64,000 nucleotides of DNA from Bifidobacterium phasiani (GCF_019331775.1 NZ_JAHBBD010000006.1:62001-126000); one strand, 5' to 3'; numbered from the stretch's first letter, positions 38,748 through 48,124 are shown. Translations and numbers: made by a program. The notes: generated by a model not told the origin, from the sequence alone.

Positions 38748-40310
38748 ATGACTGAAGAGAGCACGGACGCGCGGGGGCATCGCCCCGCGGACGCGACGGC
38801 GCAGGCCGGCGTGCAGGATCTGAAATCGGTGGAGTCGCTGGACTCCGGCAATGAGATGGAGCGCGGCCTGAGCAACAGGCACGTCCAGTTCATCGCGATC
38901 GGCGGCACGATCGGCACCGGTCTGTTCCTCGGTTCGGGCAAGTCGATCAGCCTGACCGGTCCGAGCATCATCCTGGTGTACATCCTGGTGGGCGTCGTGA
39001 TGTTCCTGCTGATGCGCGCCATCGGCGAGATGATGTACCGCGACCCGAGCCAGCATACGTTCATCAACTTCGTGGAGCGCTACCTCGGCCGCGGCTGGGG
39101 GCGGTTCGCCGGCTGGTCGTACTGGGTGGCGCTGGTGCTGCTCGGCATGACCGAGATCACCGCCGTCTCGACGTACTTCGTCACGTTCTTCGAGACCTTC
39201 GGCATCGACGTGAGCGCATGGAAATGGCTGATCGAGCTGTGCTTCCTCGTGGCGCTGGTCGGCGTCAACCTCATCGCCGTCAAGGTGTTCGGCGAGGTGG
39301 AGTTCTGGTTCTCGATGATCAAGATCACGCTGATCGTCGCGATGATCGCGACCGCCGTGGTCATGGTGGTGATCGGCTACCACTACCCGGCCGTGCAGAT
39401 CACCGGCTCGGACGTCGTCACGCCGGCCGGCCACGCCGGGCTCGACAACATCCTCGACGGGCTGTCGCTCGCGCCGAACGGGTGGATGGCGTTCCTGATG
39501 AGCTTCCAGATGGTGTTCTTCGCCTACGAGATGATCGAGTTCGTCGGCGTCACCGTCTCCGAGACCAAGAACCCGCGCAAGGTGCTGCCGAAGGCGATCA
39601 ACCAGATCATCATCCGCATCCTGATCTTCTACGTGGGCGCGCTGATCGCGATCATGGCGATCGTGCCGTGGCGCAACTTCACCGCGAACGAGGACGGCTC
39701 CTTCGCCTCGCCGTTCATCATGGTGTTCCAGTTCGCCGGGCTGAACTGGGCGTCGGCGCTGGTGTTCTTCGTCGTGATCACCGCGGCGAGCTCCGCGCTG
39801 AACTCGCTGCTGTACTCGGCCGGCCGCCACCTCTACCAGATCGCGTCCGAGTCGGACTCGCCGGTGCTGCGGAAGGTCGGCGTCGTCTCGTCGCGCAAGG
39901 TGCCGGCGCGCGCCATCCTCGTCTCGGCGGCGCTGATCATCATGTCGCCGATCATCAACGCGTTCCCGCAGGTCTCCAGCGCGTTCGTGCTGTTCTCGTC
40001 CGCGTCGAGCGCCGTGTTCCTGTTCATCTACATCCTGACGATGGTCGCGCACCGCCGCTACCGCCGGTCCGCGGACTTCGCCCCCGACGGCTTCGTGATG
40101 CCCGCCTGGAAGGTGACGAACACCATCGCCATCGTGTTCTTCGTGTTCGTCTACGCTACGCTGTTCCTGGCGGACGACACCCGCGGCTCGGGCATCGCCG
40201 GCCTGGTCTGGCTCGTGCTGTTCGGCGGCTACTGTCTGCTGCACGAGCGCTTCCAGAACCGCGACCTCAGGGCCGCGCTCGGCCAGGGGCCGCGCCGGGA
40301 CGCGCATTAG
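38748..40310 (+). CDS. Amino-acid permease, APC superfamily (CycA/AAT type)
   Basis: 520 residues. After ~45 hydrophilic residues comes the AAT signature LSNRHVQFIAIGGTIGTGLF and about twelve membrane segments. Resembles D-alanine/D-serine/glycine (CycA) and related permeases; substrate unproven. ATG 38748 is chosen because of the TACAAT box upstream; an in-frame ATG at 38724 would precede that promoter. Convergent with the thiamine operon. Confidence 0.9.
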   Translation: MTEESTDARGHRPADATAQAGVQDLKSVESLDSGNEMERGLSNRHVQFIAIGGTIGTGLFLGSGKSISLTGPSIILVYILVGVVMFLLMRAIGEMMYRDPSQHTFINFVERYLGRGWGRFAGWSYWVALVLLGMTEITAVSTYFVTFFETFGIDVSAWKWLIELCFLVALVGVNLIAVKVFGEVEFWFSMIKITLIVAMIATAVVMVVIGYHYPAVQITGSDVVTPAGHAGLDNILDGLSLAPNGWMAFLMSFQMVFFAYEMIEFVGVTVSETKNPRKVLPKAINQIIIRILIFYVGALIAIMAIVPWRNFTANEDGSFASPFIMVFQFAGLNWASALVFFVVITAASSALNSLLYSAGRHLYQIASESDSPVLRKVGVVSSRKVPARAILVSAALIIMSPIINAFPQVSSAFVLFSSASSAVFLFIYILTMVAHRRYRRSADFAPDGFVMPAWKVTNTIAIVFFVFVYATLFLADDTRGSGIAGLVWLVLFGGYCLLHERFQNRDLRAALGQGPRRDAH

Positions 40311-40326
40311 CGGTCGGCGCGGCACG

Positions 40327-40373
40327 CCGGTTTCCGTCCCCGGTTCCCGGACGGCCGCCGGAAACCGGGGACG
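40327..40373. terminator. Bidirectional terminator region
   Basis: CCGGTTTCC (40327-40335) pairs with GGAAACCGG (40360-40368), and GTCCCCGG pairs with CCGGGGAC in an overlapping alternative. Lies between the convergent permease and thiG genes. Confidence 0.7.
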
Positions 40374-40379
40374 CCGGCG

Positions 40380-41285
40380 TCAGCCGATGTAGTCGGCGGC
40401 GTCGGTGGGGCTGGACGGCACCGCATGCCCCTCGGTGACCTTGCCGAGGCCGGCGAGGTACGCTTCGCGGCCGGCTTCGATCGCATGTTTGAAGGCGCGC
40501 GCCATCACCGGGATGTTGCCGGCGCTGGCGATCGCCGTGTACGCCATCACCGCGTCGGCGCCCATCTCCATCGCCTCGGCGGCCTGGCTCGGCCGGCCGA
40601 TGCCCGCGTCGATGATCACCGGCACATTCGCGTTCCGGATGATCACCTCGATGAAGTCGCGCATCCGCAGGCCCTTGTTCGAGCCGATCAGGGAGCCGAG
40701 CGGCATCACGCAGGCGGCGCCGGCGTCCTCGAGCTGCCTGGCCGCAATCGGGTCCGGGAACATGTATGGCATCACGACGAAGCCTTCCTTGGCCAGGATC
40801 TCGGTGGCCTTGACGGTTTCGGCGTTGTCGGGGAGCAGGTACCTGGTCTCGTGTTCGATTTCGATTTTCACGAAGTCCGTCTGGCACACCTCGCGCGCGA
40901 GGCGGGCGATGCGGACGGCCTCCTCGGCGTTGCGCGCGCCGGAGGTGTTCGGCAGCATCGTGATGCCCTCGGGGATGTAGTCGAGCAGGTTGTTGTCGGT
41001 GGTGCGGCAGCGGCGCAGCGCCATCGTGACGATCTGCGTGCCCGCGTTGGCGATCGTCGCCTTGATGAGGTTGAGGTCGTAGCGGCCGGAGCCGAGGATG
41101 AAGCGGCTGGTGAAATGGTGGCCGCCGAGGATCAGCGGGTCGGTGTCGCCGGTGGCGATGTCGTCGTAGGCGTGCTCGCCGGGTTCGGGCAGCACCGCGG
41201 TGTTCGTGGCGGTGCCGATCAGGGCGTCCAGGTCGTCGTCGGCGCTTGTCGGCGCGGGGGCGCCGGTCGGTGTGGTGTCGGTCAT
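40380..41285 (-). CDS. thiG: Thiazole synthase
   Basis: 301 residues. Forms the thiamine thiazole ring from deoxyxylulose phosphate, ThiS thiocarboxylate and an iminoacetate donor. TIM-barrel motifs: [10 protein letters not shown], the Schiff-base Lys in [22 protein letters not shown], and the phosphate-binding ends [12 protein letters not shown] and [10 protein letters not shown]. About 45 extra acidic residues at the N-terminus compared with standard ThiG (~255). Last gene of thiS-thiF-thiG; the usual thiO or thiH partner is absent from this window. Confidence 0.96.
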   Translation of the reverse strand: MTDTTPTGAPAPTSADDDLDALIGTATNTAVLPEPGEHAYDDIATGDTDPLILGGHHFTSRFILGSGRYDLNLIKATIANAGTQIVTMALRRCRTTDNNLLDYIPEGITMLPNTSGARNAEEAVRIARLAREVCQTDFVKIEIEHETRYLLPDNAETVKATEILAKEGFVVMPYMFPDPIAARQLEDAGAACVMPLGSLIGSNKGLRMRDFIEVIIRNANVPVIIDAGIGRPSQAAEAMEMGADAVMAYTAIASAGNIPVMARAFKHAIEAGREAYLAGLGKVTEGHAVPSSPTDAADYIG

Positions 41286-41386
41286 GGGTGTGCCTTTCCT
41301 TTGCGATTGGTCGATGGATTTTCCTTATAGGGTTCGTGCATGGGGCCGGACGGCCGTCGCGTGTTCCGCTGCCGTGGCGGCCGTCG

Positions 41387-42091
41387 TCACGGCTCGGTCT
41401 CGCCGAGGATGAGCCGGACGATCATGTTCGCCTCGTGGCAGGCGACGACCCCGACGCGCGGCGCCATCAGCCCGGCCCCGGGCGTCGGCGCGGTCTCGCC
41501 GTCGCCGCACAGATAGAAGCGGCGGGCGATCCGTCTCGTCGTCACGAGGTTGGCGCTGCGCCAGCCCGCCATGCCCGAGGCCGCGACCACGGTCGTGTCG
41601 GGCAGGGACCCCAGCACCGCGTCGACGAGCATGGTCTTGTTCTCCGGGACATCGAACGCCTCGCAGACGATGTCGTCGTGCGCGAACAGTTCCGGCACCC
41701 GATCCTCGGTGACCTTCAGGGTGTCCGTCGTCACGTCGAGGAACGGGTTGATGCGCGCGACGATGTCGCGCAGCGCCTCGGTCTTGTAGCGTCCGACGTC
41801 CGTCAGGAAGTACTGCTGGCGGTTGAGGTTGGTCATGTCCACCCGGTCGAAGTCGACCAGGTGCAGATGTCCGACGCCGATGCGCGCCAGCGCCACGGCG
41901 ACGGTCGACCCCAGGCCGCCCAGCCCGGCGACGGCGACGTGCGCGTCGTCGAGCCGTCGTTGGACGTCCGATGTATGCCGTTCGAGCAACGCCCCGCGGA
42001 CGGCCCGCAGCAGCTCCCCGTCGTGCGTCGGACGGTCGTCGGCGTCGTGCGGCGGCCGGGCCGCGTTCGTCTCGTCTGTCGTGCCGGTCAT
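41387..42091 (-). CDS. thiF: ThiS adenylyltransferase
   Basis: 234 residues, E1-like/MoeB-ThiF superfamily. Activates the ThiS C-terminus as acyl-adenylate. Nucleotide loop GLGGLGSTVAVAL near residue 57, then NRQQYF. The paired CxxC zinc motif of MoeB-like proteins is not evident. Start separated by one base from the thiS stop (TGACATG), indicating coupling. A 100-bp gap follows before thiG. Confidence 0.93.
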   Translation of the reverse strand: MTGTTDETNAARPPHDADDRPTHDGELLRAVRGALLERHTSDVQRRLDDAHVAVAGLGGLGSTVAVALARIGVGHLHLVDFDRVDMTNLNRQQYFLTDVGRYKTEALRDIVARINPFLDVTTDTLKVTEDRVPELFAHDDIVCEAFDVPENKTMLVDAVLGSLPDTTVVAASGMAGWRSANLVTTRRIARRFYLCGDGETAPTPGAGLMAPRVGVVACHEANMIVRLILGETEP

Positions 42092-42092
42092 G

Positions 42093-42287
42093 TCAGCCGC
42101 CCTGCACGAACGTGACGATCTCCACGGTGTCGCCGTCGTCGAGCATCGTGTCGGCGCGGCGGGTGCGCGGCACGATCTCGCCGTTGAGCTCCACGGCCAC
42201 GCGGTCGGCGCGCAGTCCGTGCCTGTCGATGAGATCGGCGACGCTGGTCGGTCCGTCCAGCGGCTCGGGTTGTCCGTTGACGATCAT
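42093..42287 (-). CDS. thiS: Sulfur-carrier protein
   Basis: 64 residues, ubiquitin-like fold, ending in the required Gly-Gly (FVQGG). Opens with IVNGQPEPL and contains [10 protein letters not shown], both typical. Carries sulfur as a thiocarboxylate for ThiG. ATG 42287 follows a GGAGAGGGGGA site, itself next to a CCGCCG/CGGCGG hairpin (42305-42322). Confidence 0.95.
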   Translation of the reverse strand: MIVNGQPEPLDGPTSVADLIDRHGLRADRVAVELNGEIVPRTRRADTMLDDGDTVEIVTFVQGG

Positions 42288-42327
42288 CGGTCGTCCCCCT
42301 CTCCACCGCCGATGGCGCGGCGGTATG

Positions 42328-42356
42328 AAAAAAGGGTCGCTGAAGCGGCCGTACCC
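42328..42356 (-). terminator. Riboswitch expression-platform terminator
   Basis: On the minus strand a GGGT...ACCC-based stem (42356-42334) runs into six U (42333-42328), 40 bp before thiS. Expected to terminate when thiamine pyrophosphate is bound. Confidence 0.65.
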
Positions 42357-42463
42357 TGTGAGGTGGTGCGCCCCTTCATGACCCTGCATGCATTGTTCGG
42401 TTGTGCCGATCGCGGGAACCCCGGATGGCGAGAAGCCGTGACATCGCCCGACGCTGGTGGACA

Positions 42464-42548
42464 ACCCGTTCCTTACGGCGGCATTACCCGCATCAAGTTC
42501 GGTCGAAGCCCGAGGCTTCCTCTCAGCCCTTCCGGGCTCCCGTTCGGT
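42464..42548 (-). ncRNA. TPP riboswitch (THI element)
   Basis: The minus strand carries the diagnostic core in order: ACGGGAGCCC, CTGAGAG, GACCGAACTTGAT, GCGGGTAATGCC and GTAAGGAACGGGT. These form the pyrimidine and pyrophosphate sensor helices. The element lies ~180 bp upstream of thiS and controls thiSFG; with the terminator at 42328 it makes a transcriptional OFF switch. Confidence 0.96.
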
Positions 42549-42674
42549 TGTGCCTCCATGATAGGCCCGCACGGGCGACAGCGGCGAGCCGTACGGCGCC
42601 GCGGGGCCGTACGGTCGGCCCTCTACGGGCGGGCGGTCCGGCGCGCTGCCGTCGGCGATGTCCGGGAACGGACG

Positions 42675-43154
42675 ATGATGGGAGGCATGGTGACTTGTGA
42701 CGACGACCGCCGCGCCCGCAACCGTGCGACGGTGGAGACGTATCTGCATTCCGGGCACGGCGACGCGCTGCTGCGCCGCCACGAGCTGTTCTGCGGGGAC
42801 GGCGTTTCGGGGCTGTGGACCTCGGACAGCGGCGAACCCGTGTTCTGTGCGGGACGCGACGCGATCGCGCAATACGATGTGTGGTCGTCCGAGCATTTCC
42901 CGGACTGGACGTGGAGCAATATCCGCATCTGGACCACCGACGACCCTGATTGGCTGTGGGCGGAATGCGACGGCGCCGGCATGGTGATCCTGCCGGGGCA
43001 TGACCCGGTGCATTACGAGAATCATTTCATCTATTCGTTCGAGATGCGGGACGGGCTGATCGCCCGTGAGCGCGAGTTCATGAACCCGGTCGTGGAGATG
43101 AAGGCGCTCGGCATGGACACCCCGACCATCGACCTCGGGGATTTCCCGGGCTGA
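42675..43154 (+). CDS. PhzA/PhzB-family (NTF2-like) protein
   Basis: About 159 residues. The pattern [61 protein letters not shown] and NREFMNP-like ending is that of phenazine biosynthesis A/B proteins, a branch of the NTF2/SnoaL fold that assists condensation of a phenazine precursor. No other phenazine genes are here, so the role is probably different. Start uncertain: ATGs at 42675, 42678 and 42687; GGAGG at 42681 would fit a GTG at 42690. Confidence 0.8.
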   Translation: MMGGMVTCDDDRRARNRATVETYLHSGHGDALLRRHELFCGDGVSGLWTSDSGEPVFCAGRDAIAQYDVWSSEHFPDWTWSNIRIWTTDDPDWLWAECDGAGMVILPGHDPVHYENHFIYSFEMRDGLIAREREFMNPVVEMKALGMDTPTIDLGDFPG

Positions 43155-43176
43155 TCGTCCCGCGCGGCGTCGTAAA

Positions 43177-43203
43177 TTACTTATGCCGTAAGATATTTAT
43201 TAT
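43177..43203 (+). promoter_or_regulatory. Promoter and operator of the MarR gene
   Basis: Partial palindrome CTTATGCCGTAAG (43180-43192) between a TTACTT -35-like box (43177-43182) and TATTAT (43198-43203). The half-site CCGTAAG recurs before the exporter operon. Confidence 0.55.
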
Positions 43204-43281
43204 CAACGGATAAGGCGGAACCAGTGCCGTTGGGCCATCGTCGGTCTGTCGGGTGCGGGCGCGGGACGGAGGAGGAAACCG

Positions 43282-43764
43282 ATGGGTTTCGAGCAGGAGG
43301 CGTTCGAGGCGATCATGGGCGATGCCAGCGGCGGCATGGCGATGTGGGACGAGGTGCGGCGCGCCGGCAAGGGCGAGTCGTTCGTGCTGCGATACCTGGC
43401 CAAGCACGGCTCGGCGACCCCCTCGCAGCTCGCCGCGGCGCTCAAGGTCAGCTCCGGCAGGATCTCGGCGGTGCTGGGTGCCTTGGAGAAGAAGGGGTAC
43501 GTCGTCCGCGCCATCGACCCGGAGGACCGCCGGGGCATCCGCGTGACGCTGACCGCGGCCGGCGAGGAGCAGATCAACCGGTACCGCGACGAGATGCGCG
43601 CGCATATCTGCTGGGTGTTCTCGCAGATGGGGGAGCGGCGCACGCGCGAGCTGGTCGAGCTGATCGGCGAGTTCTCCGCCTACCTGTCGCTGTGCAAGCC
43701 GGGCGGGCCGACGCCCACGCCCGAGCAGGTGAAGGAGGCCTTCGCGGGGCGCGAAACGCATTAG
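43282..43764 (+). CDS. MarR-family regulator
   Basis: 160 residues. Winged helix: TPSQLAAALKVSSGRISAVLGALEKKGYV, wing DPEDRRGIRVTLT. RBS GGAGGAGG. Just upstream of a two-gene ABC exporter; shared half-sites in both promoters suggest it represses itself and the exporter, released by a drug or toxic metabolite (inference). Confidence 0.92.
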   Translation: MGFEQEAFEAIMGDASGGMAMWDEVRRAGKGESFVLRYLAKHGSATPSQLAAALKVSSGRISAVLGALEKKGYVVRAIDPEDRRGIRVTLTAAGEEQINRYRDEMRAHICWVFSQMGERRTRELVELIGEFSAYLSLCKPGGPTPTPEQVKEAFAGRETH

Positions 43765-43953
43765 GGCGTGTGCGGCTAGGGCGTGCGCGTTGCGCGGGCG
43801 CCGTCGAGCGGCATGGGCGCGGGCTGCGGGCCGTGCGGGCCCGGGCCGTCGGCGCGCGGGCGACGGCGTGCATGCGGCCGGCGGCGTGCGTGGTCGGCCG
43901 GTGTGTGAGCGTTTGGTGAATGGGCGTATGCGCACAGCATCCTTTCAGCTTGC

Positions 43954-43993
43954 TATGTAATATCTTACGGTGGAAGATATTGAATACCGTAAG
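43954..43993 (+). promoter_or_regulatory. Operator cluster upstream of the heterodimeric exporter
   Basis: Two overlapping dyads: AATATCTT/AAGATATT (43959-43966, 43974-43981) and CTTACGGT/ACCGTAAG (43964-43971, 43986-43993), directly after a TATGTAAT -10-like box. Shares CCGTAAG with the MarR promoter. Confidence 0.65.
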
Positions 43994-44011
43994 CATTTAG
44001 GAAGGATGCCT

Positions 44012-45868
44012 ATGCTGCGCATCTGCAGATACCTCTCCAAGGCCGAGGTCGGGCAGCTGGTCATCGGACTGCTGTTCGTCGTCGCGCAGGTCTGGCTCGA
44101 CCTGAAGCTCCCCGACTACATGTCCGAGATCACCACGCTCGTGGAGACCGAGGGCAGCGCGATGGGCGACATCTGGGTCGCCGGCGGCAAGATGCTGCTC
44201 GTCGCGCTCGGCTCCGCCGCATGCTCCGTCGTCGTCGGCTACATCGCCGCCCGCGTGTCCGCCTCGTTCAGCCAGCGCCTGCGCTCGCTGGAGTTCCGCA
44301 AGGTCGAGTCGTTCGGGCCGGCCGAGATGAACCGCTTCTCCACGGCCAGCCTCATCACCCGCTCGACCAACGACGTCACCCAGATCCAGATGTTCATCAC
44401 GATGGGCCTGCAGCTCATCGTCAAGTCGCCGATCATGGCGGTGTGGGCCGTGTGCAAGATCGTCGGCAAGGGCTTCGAGTGGACGCTGGCCACCGGCATC
44501 GCCGTGGCCGTGCTGCTCGTGATGGTCGCCGTGCTGATGGCCTTCGTGATGCCGAAGTTCCGCCGGATGCAGGAGCTGACCGACAACATCAACCTCGTGG
44601 CCAACGAGAACCTCACCGGCCTGCGCGTCGTGCGCGCCTACAACGCCGAGGGGTACCAGGAGGCCAAGTTCACCGCCGCCAACAAGGAGCTGACCGACAC
44701 CCAGCTGTACACGAACCGCGCCATGTCCATCATGATGCCGGCGATGAACACGATCATGAACGGCCTGTCGCTCGCCGTGTACTGGATCGGCGCCTACCTG
44801 ATCGACGCCGCCGGGCTGCAGGACAAGCTCACCCTGTTCTCCAACATGGTCGTGTTCTCCAGCTACTCGGTGCAGGTCATCATGAGCTTCCTGATGATGA
44901 GCATGGTGTTCGTGCTGTGGCCGCGTGCCGACGTCTCCGCCAGGCGCGTGCTCGAGGTGCTCGACACCGAGCCGTCCGTCGTCGACGGGCCGCGCCGCGA
45001 GGGCGAGCCCGGCCGCGTCGGCGCCGTCGAGTTCCGCGACGTGAGCTTCACCTACCCCGACTCGCGCGAGCCGATGCTCGAGCACGTCAGCTTCCGCGCC
45101 GAACGCGGCCAGACCGTCGCGTTCATCGGCTCCACCGGCTCCGGCAAATCCACGCTGGTCAACCTGGTGCCGCGCTTCTACGACGCGACCGAGGGGCAGG
45201 TCCTCGTCGACGGCGTCGACGTGCGCGACTACGCCGTCGACGCGCTGCGCGACAAGATCGGCTACGTGCCGCAGCGCTCCACGCTGTTCAAGGGCACGGT
45301 CGCCTCGAACGTCGCCTACGGCGGCCATGCGGGCGACGCCGGGCGCGTCGAGCTCGCCGACGTGTCCACCGCCGCCGGCCGCCGGCATGGCGCCGAGCTG
45401 CTCGCCGCGTCGGACGCGCCGGGCGCGGCGGACGCCGGGCGCGAGGCCGCGGTGAGGGCCGCGTGCGACGTGGCCCAGGCCAGCGAGTTCGTCGAACGCA
45501 TGGACGGCCGGTACGACGCCGCCATCGCCCAGTCCGGATCGAACGTCTCCGGCGGGCAGAAGCAGCGCCTGTCGATCGCGCGCGCCGTCTACCGCCACCC
45601 CGAGATCCTCGTGTTCGACGACTCCTTCTCCGCGCTCGACTTCAAAACCGACCGCGCGGTACGCGACGCGCTCGCCGAACGGGCCGGGGACTGCACCAAG
45701 CTCATCGTCGCCCAGCGCGTCGGCACCATCATGGACGCCGACCTGATCGTCGTGCTCGACGACGGGCGCGTCGTCGGCGAGGGCACGCACCGGGAGCTGC
45801 TCGACTCCTGCCCGGTCTACCGGCAGATCGCCGAATCGCAGCTCACCCCCGAGGAACTGGCCGCCTGA
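44012..45868 (+). CDS. ABC exporter half-transporter with degenerate ATPase site
   Basis: 618 residues: six membrane segments then an ATPase. Walker A GSTGSGKST at 373-381, signature VSGGQKQR at ~512-519. After the Walker B Asp536 the catalytic Glu is replaced by Asp537 (LVFDDSFSALD), and the switch His is Gln568 (VAQRVGTI). This is the pattern of the non-catalytic subunit of heterodimeric exporters such as LmrC/BmrC or TM287. A ~40-residue Ala/Gly/Asp insert lies before the signature. ATG 44012 follows AGGAAGG. Partner is the next gene. Confidence 0.93.
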   Translation: MLRICRYLSKAEVGQLVIGLLFVVAQVWLDLKLPDYMSEITTLVETEGSAMGDIWVAGGKMLLVALGSAACSVVVGYIAARVSASFSQRLRSLEFRKVESFGPAEMNRFSTASLITRSTNDVTQIQMFITMGLQLIVKSPIMAVWAVCKIVGKGFEWTLATGIAVAVLLVMVAVLMAFVMPKFRRMQELTDNINLVANENLTGLRVVRAYNAEGYQEAKFTAANKELTDTQLYTNRAMSIMMPAMNTIMNGLSLAVYWIGAYLIDAAGLQDKLTLFSNMVVFSSYSVQVIMSFLMMSMVFVLWPRADVSARRVLEVLDTEPSVVDGPRREGEPGRVGAVEFRDVSFTYPDSREPMLEHVSFRAERGQTVAFIGSTGSGKSTLVNLVPRFYDATEGQVLVDGVDVRDYAVDALRDKIGYVPQRSTLFKGTVASNVAYGGHAGDAGRVELADVSTAAGRRHGAELLAASDAPGAADAGREAAVRAACDVAQASEFVERMDGRYDAAIAQSGSNVSGGQKQRLSIARAVYRHPEILVFDDSFSALDFKTDRAVRDALAERAGDCTKLIVAQRVGTIMDADLIVVLDDGRVVGEGTHRELLDSCPVYRQIAESQLTPEELAA

Positions 45869-45894
45869 CCGGCGGGCCTGAAAGGACGCAACAC

Positions 45895-47832
45895 ATGCCA
45901 GGACATATGGGACACGGCGCCGGGCGCGCCGTCGAACGGCCCGACGACTTCGGCGCCGTCATGGGCAGGCTCGTGCGGTTCTGCCGCAAGTACATCCCCG
46001 CGATCGTCATCGGTCTGGTGCTCGGCGCGGCGGGCACGATCTGCCAGATCGTCGGACCGAACGAGCTGAAGAACATCACCAACGAGATCTCCGCCGGGCT
46101 GCCGGCGCTGGTGGACGGCGCGCCCGTGCTCAACGCGATCGACCTCGACGCGGTCACGCGCATCGCGTGGACACTGGTGGCGCTGTACGTGGGCTACGCG
46201 CTGCTGAACTACGCGCAGAGCTGGCTGATGGCCACCGTCACGCAGCGCGCCGCGCAGGACCTGCGCGAGGCCATCAGCGTCAAGATCAACAAGCTGCCGC
46301 TGAAGTACTTCGACAAGGTCAGCCACGGCGACGTGCTCTCGTTCATCACCAACGACGTCGACGCCATCGGCCAGACGCTCGGCCAGTCGGTCGGCTCGCT
46401 GATCACCTCGGCCACGCTGTTCGTCGGCGCGCTGGTCATGATGTTCTACAACAACGTCGTCATGACGCTGTGCGCCATCGCATGCTGCCTGCTGGGCCTC
46501 GTGGCGATGGGCGTCATCATGCGCAGGTCGCAGACGTTCTTCACCCGCCAGCAGATCGCGCTCGCCGACGTCAACGGGCACGTCGAGGAGATGTACGACG
46601 GGCACATCGTCGTCAAGGCGTACAACGGCGAGGCGGACTCGATCCGCCGCTTCGAGCGCTACAACGCCGACCTGTACGACTCGGGCTGGAAGAGCCAGTT
46701 CCTCTCCGGCCTGATGATGCCGATGATGAACTTCATCGGCAACTTCGGATACGTCGTCGTGTGCGTCGTCGGCGCGGCGCTCGCGATGGGCGGGCGGATC
46801 GAGTTCGGCGTGATCGTGGCGTTCATGATGTACATCCGCCTGTTCACGCAGCCGCTCAGCCAGTTCGCCCAGGCGTTCCAGAACCTGCAGCGCTGCGCCG
46901 CCGCGTCCGAGCGCGTCTTCGGGTTCCTCGACCAGCCGGAGATGGAGGCCGAGCCGGAGCGCGGGGAGCTGCTGCCGGAGTCCGGTGACGGCGAGCCCGC
47001 CGCGGCCGGTGCCGCGCGTGACGGCGGCCGGGCGGTCGTGCCGGTCGAACACCGCCGCCGGCTGCTCGGCTATGACGGCAACGGCGACCCCGTCCCCGTG
47101 CGCGGCGACGTCGAGTTCAGCCACGTGAGCTTCGGCTACGATCCCGAGCGGACGATCATCCACGACTTCTCCGCCTCCGTGAAGGCCGGGCAGAAGGTCG
47201 CCATCGTCGGGCCGACCGGCGCCGGCAAGACCACGATGGTCAACCTGCTGATGCGCTTCTACGAGATCAGCGGCGGCACGATCACGATCGACGGCGTCGA
47301 CACCCGGTCCGTGCCGCGCTGGAACGTGCACGACCAGTTCTCGATGGTCCTGCAGGACACCTGGGTGTTCCGCGGCACCGTGCGCGAGAACGTCGCCTAC
47401 GCCAAGCGTGGCGTGACCGACGAGCAGATCGTCGCCGCGTGCAGGGCCGTCGGCCTCGACCGCTACATCCGCTCGCTGCCGGACGGCTACGACACCGTGC
47501 TCGACGAGAAGTCGTCGCTGTCGCAGGGGCAGAAGCAGCTGCTCACCATCGCCCGCGCGATGGTGCAGGACGCGCCGATCCTCATCCTCGACGAGGCCAC
47601 CTCGTCGGTCGACACGCGCACCGAGGAGCTGATCCAGAAGGCGATGGACGCGCTGACCGTCGGGCGCACGTCGTTCGTCATCGCGCACCGCCTGTCGACG
47701 ATCCGCGATGCGGACATGATCCTGGTCATGAACCAGGGCGACATCATCGAGCGCGGCACGCACGAGGAGCTGCTCGAGGCCGGCGGGTTCTACGCGCAGC
47801 TGTACAACTCGCAGTTCGCGCTGGCCGACTGA
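45895..47832 (+). CDS. ABC exporter half-transporter with canonical ATPase site
   Basis: 645 residues: six membrane segments, Walker A GPTGAGKTT from 439, signature LSQGQKQL, Walker B Asp566 with catalytic Glu567 (LILDEATSSVD), switch His598 (IAHRLST). It complements the degenerate subunit encoded upstream, together forming a heterodimeric multidrug-type exporter (LmrD/BmrD-like). A Gly/Pro/Ala linker of ~50 residues (~355-405) separates the membrane and ATPase parts. ATG 45895 after AAAGGA. Confidence 0.93.
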   Translation: MPGHMGHGAGRAVERPDDFGAVMGRLVRFCRKYIPAIVIGLVLGAAGTICQIVGPNELKNITNEISAGLPALVDGAPVLNAIDLDAVTRIAWTLVALYVGYALLNYAQSWLMATVTQRAAQDLREAISVKINKLPLKYFDKVSHGDVLSFITNDVDAIGQTLGQSVGSLITSATLFVGALVMMFYNNVVMTLCAIACCLLGLVAMGVIMRRSQTFFTRQQIALADVNGHVEEMYDGHIVVKAYNGEADSIRRFERYNADLYDSGWKSQFLSGLMMPMMNFIGNFGYVVVCVVGAALAMGGRIEFGVIVAFMMYIRLFTQPLSQFAQAFQNLQRCAAASERVFGFLDQPEMEAEPERGELLPESGDGEPAAAGAARDGGRAVVPVEHRRRLLGYDGNGDPVPVRGDVEFSHVSFGYDPERTIIHDFSASVKAGQKVAIVGPTGAGKTTMVNLLMRFYEISGGTITIDGVDTRSVPRWNVHDQFSMVLQDTWVFRGTVRENVAYAKRGVTDEQIVAACRAVGLDRYIRSLPDGYDTVLDEKSSLSQGQKQLLTIARAMVQDAPILILDEATSSVDTRTEELIQKAMDALTVGRTSFVIAHRLSTIRDADMILVMNQGDIIERGTHEELLEAGGFYAQLYNSQFALAD

Positions 47833-47852
47833 GGCCGGTCGGCGGATTGTGT

Positions 47853-47883
47853 CGGGTCGGCCGGCGTTCGTCTGGCCGACCCG
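47853..47883 (+). terminator. Terminator after the exporter operon
   Basis: 10-bp stem (CGGGTCGGCC 47853-47862 with GGCCGACCCG 47874-47883), loop of 11, followed by TGTCTGTTTGG. Confidence 0.65.
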
Positions 47884-47957
47884 TGTCTGTTTGGCATGGT
47901 CCAGGTCGGATGGTGTCGGTCGGCTCGTGTCGGCGGGGTCGACACGTCGAAGGGTGT

Positions 47958-48035
47958 CGCAGGGTTTGGGGGATGGTCCGCGGGGTTTGGCGGTGTTGCG
48001 CCGATCTTCGCGGACTATCTCTCGAAGTCTGCGGG
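47958..48035. repeat. Dispersed imperfect palindrome, copy 3 (diverged)
   Basis: Starts CGCAGGGTTTGGGGGATGGT and ends with GACTATCTCTCGAAGTCTGCGGGG-like sequence; inner pairing TCCGCGG against TTCGCGGA is retained. Related to copies at 14749 and 30700. Between convergent genes. Confidence 0.6.
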
Positions 48036-48124
48036 GATGCTTGGCCCGTCGGGCGGGCAGTTGATTGGGGCGTTGTCGGGCGATGTCGGGTCATGTTGAG
48101 CCCGGCCCGTCCGGACAGAGTCGA

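Noticed and set aside
34647..40325. Very long open frame on the minus strand
   Set aside because: It runs antisense through a clear ABC permease and an amino-acid permease. It is Arg/His/Val/Asp-rich, an artefact of high-GC third positions, with no recognisable domains.
43765..43950. Possible small gene between marR and the exporter
   Set aside because: GC-rich without ribosome site; only the operator and promoter region at its end is supported.
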